A DNA stretch of 64,000 nt, from positions 2,294,001-2,358,000 of the forward strand of contig OZ250180.1 of the NCBI GenBank assembly GCA_965238215.1, read 5' to 3'. A program made the translations under genes and the position numbers. The stretch comes from JAPULR01 sp965238215 (GTDB taxonomy: Bacteria > Chloroflexota > Dehalococcoidia > Lucifugimonadales > GCA-2712585). This document shows positions 60,927-64,000 of this stretch, one piece after another (positions within the stretch are counted from its first letter, which is position 1; every line of letters starts with the position of its first letter). The notes under the pieces were generated by a model that saw only the letters and a list, made by a program, of their open reading frames with translations, did no database searches and was not told where the DNA came from.

Positions 60927-61285
60927 GGGGACGCGTGGTTTCGACAGGGAAACGTCCTGGAAGAATTGCAGGTCGGGGCGCCGTCATCACCTCGTTAACA
61001 AGGCGGCAAAAAAGTAACTGGCGAAAGAGAATTCGCTCTAGCAGTCTAGGTAGCTAGACTGCTCGTCTGCCCCCGCTAACCCCGGATGCGGGAAGTAGGC
61101 GCCATAAGCCCGGGGTGCTGCCATCTCCACGCCGGTTAAAGATGGCCTAAGACAAACCGGTTGGCCCTTTGAAACTTTGCCGGTAGAGGGTCAAGGGAGC
61201 GACAATAAAGTACCGGATAAGCCTGTAGGATATTCTTGCCAGACTTCTCCTGGACGGGGAGTTCGACCCTCCCCCGTCTCCACCA
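60927..61285 (+). ncRNA. ssrA: tmRNA (SsrA)
   Basis: The tRNA-like ends are clear. GGGGACG (60927-60933) pairs with CGTCTCC near the 3' end, GGTTTCGACAGGG follows as the D-arm region typical of tmRNA, the T arm has GGGGAGTTCGACCCTCCCC, and the 3' end is ACCA (61282-61285). The tag frame reads GGC GAA AGA GAA TTC GCT CTA GCA GTC TAG (61020-61049), giving GEREFALAV. The N-terminal GERE resembles the tag I recall for Dehalococcoides. Length is about 359 nt. It lies downstream of smpB. Confidence 0.92.
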
Positions 61286-61331
61286 TTCCACAACCCGCTT
61301 CACTCCTCCATTGCTCTTGCCCTGCCCTTGT

Positions 61332-61407
61332 AATATCATCGCACCCGTAGTCTATTGATGCACAGACGGCCCAACCGGAAGCGTAAGCTTCGCAACGGTG
61401 CGATATT
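61332..61407. repeat. Interrupted inverted repeat upstream of ppx
   Basis: AATATCATCGCACC (61332-61345) and GGTGCGATATT (61397-61407) pair apart from an AT bulge, with a 51-bp spacer that includes an internal GCG/CGC hairpin. It lies in the leader of the Ppx gene and could be an RNA structure or a protein site. Confidence 0.45.
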
Positions 61408-61432
61408 TCAGCTGGAGTAGCCTCTATCTGAT

Positions 61433-63073
61433 ATGCAGCAAAGCCTTACACCCAACGCCATCCTTCCGAGCTTAGACGGCTCGACTTCGGCCAACGACAC
61501 CGACGCCATGTTGCAGGACCTTGAGGTCTCGGCGTTTGGCCTCTCCCCGGAACCCTCCCCCACCGCAGTTATAGACGTCGGCTCCGGTTCCGCTCGGGCG
61601 GTGGTCATGCAGGTTAACCAGGGCGGCGGCATAGAGATAATTGCCCAGCAGCGGATAAGCCTGAACCTGATGAGTCACCTCACGTGCCGGGGCGCCTTGG
61701 ACGACGAAAGCGTTGCCTCCACCGTCGAGGCGGTAGAAGACTTCGTTCAGCTTGCCAAGGGCTATGGAATCAGCTGCATCCACGCCGTTGGCACCGCCGC
61801 CTTGCGAGAATCCCGCAATGCCTTGGATGTGACCGGCGCCATCGCCCGCCGCCTTGGCGTAACACTGCGGGTCATCGACGGCTACGAGGAGGCGGCCTAC
61901 TGCTTCCTTGGGTCGGTCCACGGCCTGCCCGTCTCGAAAGGGCTGATGGCAGACCTGGGCGGCGGCAGCATGGAGATCGTCGAGTTCGCCGATAGGTCGA
62001 TGAAGACTCTCCACAGCCTGCCCTTGGGCAGCCTTCGTATCGCCAACAGCTTCCGGCTCACCCAACGGGCGGCGGCGGAAGACGTCGCAGCCGCTCACCG
62101 GTATGCCCGGGAATCCCTTAATCTGGCCAAGGTTCCGGCGTTGGCGCCCCACGGAGAGTTGGTGGGGTCTGGCGGCTCCATGCGACTCTTTGCCAAACTG
62201 GACCGCCGGCATAGGCATCACCCGGTGAAGAAGATTCATGGTTACTGCATCAGCCGCCGCGCCTTGGAGAACCTGTTGAACGACCTTACGGAAACCGTTC
62301 TGGAGGGGCGGGCGCAGATTCCGGGGATGAACCCGGAGCGCACCCACTCCATCGTTGGCGGTGCGGTGGTGGCTCTGGCCCTCCTTGAGCACGCTGGCGC
62401 CCAAAGGATTATGTTATCTGGACAGGGTTTGCGAGAAGGGTTGGCGCGAAATCCCCCTGACTTGTCCATGGAGCGCGGCATCACCCTTCCGCCAACGTCC
62501 ATGGTGCGCCTGAACACCCTGAGCGACCTCAGTCAACGCTTCGCCCCTCGCTATTCTCGCCGCGGACCTCGAAGGTCTGATCTTGCGCGCAGAATTGCCG
62601 AGGCGGCGTGGTGCGGGAAGGCTTCGCTCCTCGCCTCTTCCCTACAATGCGCTGCGTTCCTGCTGGACGTGGGCAGCGCAATAGACTTCTACAACCGGCT
62701 GAACCGCACGTCCTCCCTGGTGGTTGCTTCGGACCTGCCGGGGTTCAGCCACCGGGAATCTGCCCAGATAACCGCCATACTGCTGGCGGCGGAGCGGGGA
62801 CGGCTGCCTCGCAAGTATCGCCGTAGCACTCTGCTTTCTCAGGACGACCGGGAGCGCATAGGCCAGGCCGCCATCATTCTGCTGGCAGCCGACGAACTGG
62901 AACGGCGGCTGCCCCCCGATCTCTCCGCTGACGCCGTAGAGATTTCCTCCACCGACGGCGGCCTGTATGTTTCCACTCCGGCCTGGTCCAAGAAGGCTGG
63001 CCGCGTCATCTGTGACCGCTGGCAGCAGGAATTTGGACAGCCTATCTTCATCCAGCGGGTGAGCCATGAATAA
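61433..63073 (+). CDS. ppx: Exopolyphosphatase / Ppx-GppA family phosphatase
   Basis: A 546-residue protein. The ASKHA core has phosphate-binding loops AVIDVGSGSARAVV and MADLGGGSMEIVEF, and a catalytic-glutamate region in CIHAVGTAALRESRN. A C-terminal HD-like helical domain (about 345-500) completes the long Ppx type. It cleaves terminal phosphate from polyphosphate or from pppGpp. Its end overlaps the thymidylate kinase-like gene by eight bases. ATG 61433 was used; residues 1-40 before the core may be dispensable. Confidence 0.85.
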   Translation: MQQSLTPNAILPSLDGSTSANDTDAMLQDLEVSAFGLSPEPSPTAVIDVGSGSARAVVMQVNQGGGIEIIAQQRISLNLMSHLTCRGALDDESVASTVEAVEDFVQLAKGYGISCIHAVGTAALRESRNALDVTGAIARRLGVTLRVIDGYEEAAYCFLGSVHGLPVSKGLMADLGGGSMEIVEFADRSMKTLHSLPLGSLRIANSFRLTQRAAAEDVAAAHRYARESLNLAKVPALAPHGELVGSGGSMRLFAKLDRRHRHHPVKKIHGYCISRRALENLLNDLTETVLEGRAQIPGMNPERTHSIVGGAVVALALLEHAGAQRIMLSGQGLREGLARNPPDLSMERGITLPPTSMVRLNTLSDLSQRFAPRYSRRGPRRSDLARRIAEAAWCGKASLLASSLQCAAFLLDVGSAIDFYNRLNRTSSLVVASDLPGFSHRESAQITAILLAAERGRLPRKYRRSTLLSQDDRERIGQAAIILLAADELERRLPPDLSADAVEISSTDGGLYVSTPAWSKKAGRVICDRWQQEFGQPIFIQRVSHE

Positions 63074-63893
63074 ATCCGACTTAAACGCGAACTTCCCCAT
63101 GGGAACCAGGTTCGGCGACCATCCTTACGATGGCAAGTATCCTGGCCGGCTGATAATCGTGGAGGGCATCGACGGTTCCGGCAAGAGCACCCAGATTGAC
63201 CTGCTGGGCAAGTGGCTCACCAGCCTTGGCTACGTGACCGTCTTCACCGAGTGGAATTCTTCGCCCATTGTCCGACGCACGACCAAGCGGGGCAAAGACC
63301 AGCGCCTGCTCACGCCGATGTCCTTCAGCCTCATCCACGCCGCCGACTTTGCGAATCGGGTCTATACGCAGATACTGCCAGCCCTCAAGTCGGGCACGGT
63401 TGTGCTGGCTGACCGTTATGTCTACACTGCATTTGCTCGAGACGCGGCGAGGGGCGTTAACCGCAACTGGCTTCGGCGTATCTACTCCTTCGCCGTGCAG
63501 CCCTCTCTCGCCCTCTATTTCAAGGTGCCCCTGGAAGAGTCTATTCGGCGAATAGTCGCCGGCCGGGAGTCCATCGGATACTACGAATCAGGCCAGGACC
63601 TGGATCTTGCGCCCAGCCGGGAGGACTCCTTCAGAGCCTTCCAGCAGAGGCTTCTGGACGAATACGACCGGCTAACGGAGGAGTTTGGCCTGGTGACAGT
63701 CGATGCCACGGACACAATATCCAAGCAGCAACAGTTAATCCGAGAGTGCGTGAAGCCTCTGCTGCCGGGCCTCATGGAGATTCACGGGCACAGCCTGCCG
63801 GAGGCCCTGAGCAGCGCCGGACTCACCGGACGTTACGTTCGTCGGTCCGGCTCTCGCAGGATATCTGAAGCAACGGGCCGACCCGATGGCTAA
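63066..63893 (+). CDS. Thymidylate kinase-like protein
   Basis: A 275-residue P-loop kinase related to dTMP kinase. The nucleotide loop is VEGIDGSGKST (32-42), the DRYVYTAFARDAARG motif follows (DRx type), and a lid region is near RIVAGRESIGYYESGQDLDLAPSREDSFRAFQQR. It is longer than standard Tmk (about 210) at both ends and lacks the usual substrate EPGG/FTREPG motif (here FTEWNSS), so the phosphate acceptor may differ. Overlap with ppx suggests coupled translation; a role in polyphosphate or nucleotide metabolism is likely. Confidence 0.75.
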   Translation: MNKSDLNANFPMGTRFGDHPYDGKYPGRLIIVEGIDGSGKSTQIDLLGKWLTSLGYVTVFTEWNSSPIVRRTTKRGKDQRLLTPMSFSLIHAADFANRVYTQILPALKSGTVVLADRYVYTAFARDAARGVNRNWLRRIYSFAVQPSLALYFKVPLEESIRRIVAGRESIGYYESGQDLDLAPSREDSFRAFQQRLLDEYDRLTEEFGLVTVDATDTISKQQQLIRECVKPLLPGLMEIHGHSLPEALSSAGLTGRYVRRSGSRRISEATGRPDG

Positions 63894-63940
63894 CCGATAG
63901 CCAAAGGCCCGTTCCTACCCAAAATGATGGAGAGTGGGCG

Positions 63941-64000
63941 ATGACTACTCCAAAGTTTTACGGCCATATCCCGCTGGGGCTTGGGGAGATACACATGCCC
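63941..64000 (+). CDS. Start of a further gene (partial at window end)
   Basis: Twenty codons are visible from ATG 63941 (MTTPKFYGHIPLGLGEIHMP), running off the window, preceded by GGAGAG. Its position after ppx and a thymidylate-kinase-like gene, and the FYG-P-G-pattern, recall a second kinase-like protein that I associate with this gene pair in Chloroflexota. This is a weak inference. Confidence 0.5.
   Translation, partial: MTTPKFYGHIPLGLGEIHMP

Overview
The window reads as one contiguous chromosome segment of a GC-rich bacterium, most likely a Chloroflexota member near Dehalococcoidia or SAR202. This is inferred from gene content: several metal-dependent amidohydrolase-2 paralogues beside DUF35, amidase and HpcH-type aldolase genes, an AIR-synthase/HypE-like protein, a Ppx plus thymidylate-kinase pair, and a tmRNA tag (GEREFALAV) resembling my recollection of the Dehalococcoides tag. 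No 16S gene is present, so the placement is tentative. No tRNA, rRNA, CRISPR array or intact insertion sequence was seen.

Layout. 0-5.4 kb: DUF35 protein, amidase, two amidohydrolases, a lipoprotein and a small coiled-coil membrane protein. 5.5-9.1 kb (minus): a four-gene membrane cluster rich in Cys and His that looks metal-related. 9.3-12.3 kb: mannose-1-phosphate guanylyltransferase and a third amidohydrolase. 13.0-14.0 kb (minus): a VOC protein and an OsmC-family gene with an in-frame TGA exactly at the catalytic cysteine, followed by a SECIS-like hairpin; it is almost certainly a selenoprotein and is the best find here. 14.3-21.0 kb: aldolase, Fur-type regulator, dihydroorotase-like amidohydrolase, MFS transporter, trehalose phosphatase, gamma-glutamyltranspeptidase. 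21.1-25.7 kb (minus): PrkA, a PAP2 relative without its catalytic histidines, PlsY, IlvE. 25.9-28.5 kb: DinB with an SOS-like box, a frameshifted small gene, formamidase. 28.8-34.8 kb: a complete Mrp Na+/H+ antiporter operon, mrpABCDEFG. 35.3-38.7 kb: a 2-oxoacid:acceptor oxidoreductase with fused gamma and delta subunits, then alpha and beta. 38.7-42.7 kb: McrBC restriction genes and a HEPN-like gene. 42.9-47.3 kb: PLP dehydratase, DHA2 exporter, HypE-like protein, a small HTH gene with its own promoter and terminator. 47.7-50.4 kb: dnaN and a secreted metallopeptidase. 50.5-58.6 kb: a peptide ABC transporter split into divergent halves around a catalytically dead S41 protease homologue and a TPR lipoprotein. 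58.7 kb: a dif-like sequence in a hairpin. 58.9-64.0 kb: an intact S41 protease, smpB, tmRNA (ssrA), ppx, a thymidylate-kinase-like gene and the start of one more gene.

How the parts fit: the left third looks like heterotrophic breakdown of amide, ring or carboxylate compounds with redox protection; the centre couples ion homeostasis (Mrp) to ferredoxin-linked carbon metabolism; the right third combines peptide uptake, protein quality control (CtpA, SmpB-tmRNA) and nucleotide or polyphosphate metabolism. Short dispersed repeats of the GTCATTCTGA...GAAGAATCT type occur at 9.1, 14.1-14.2 and 58.6 kb.
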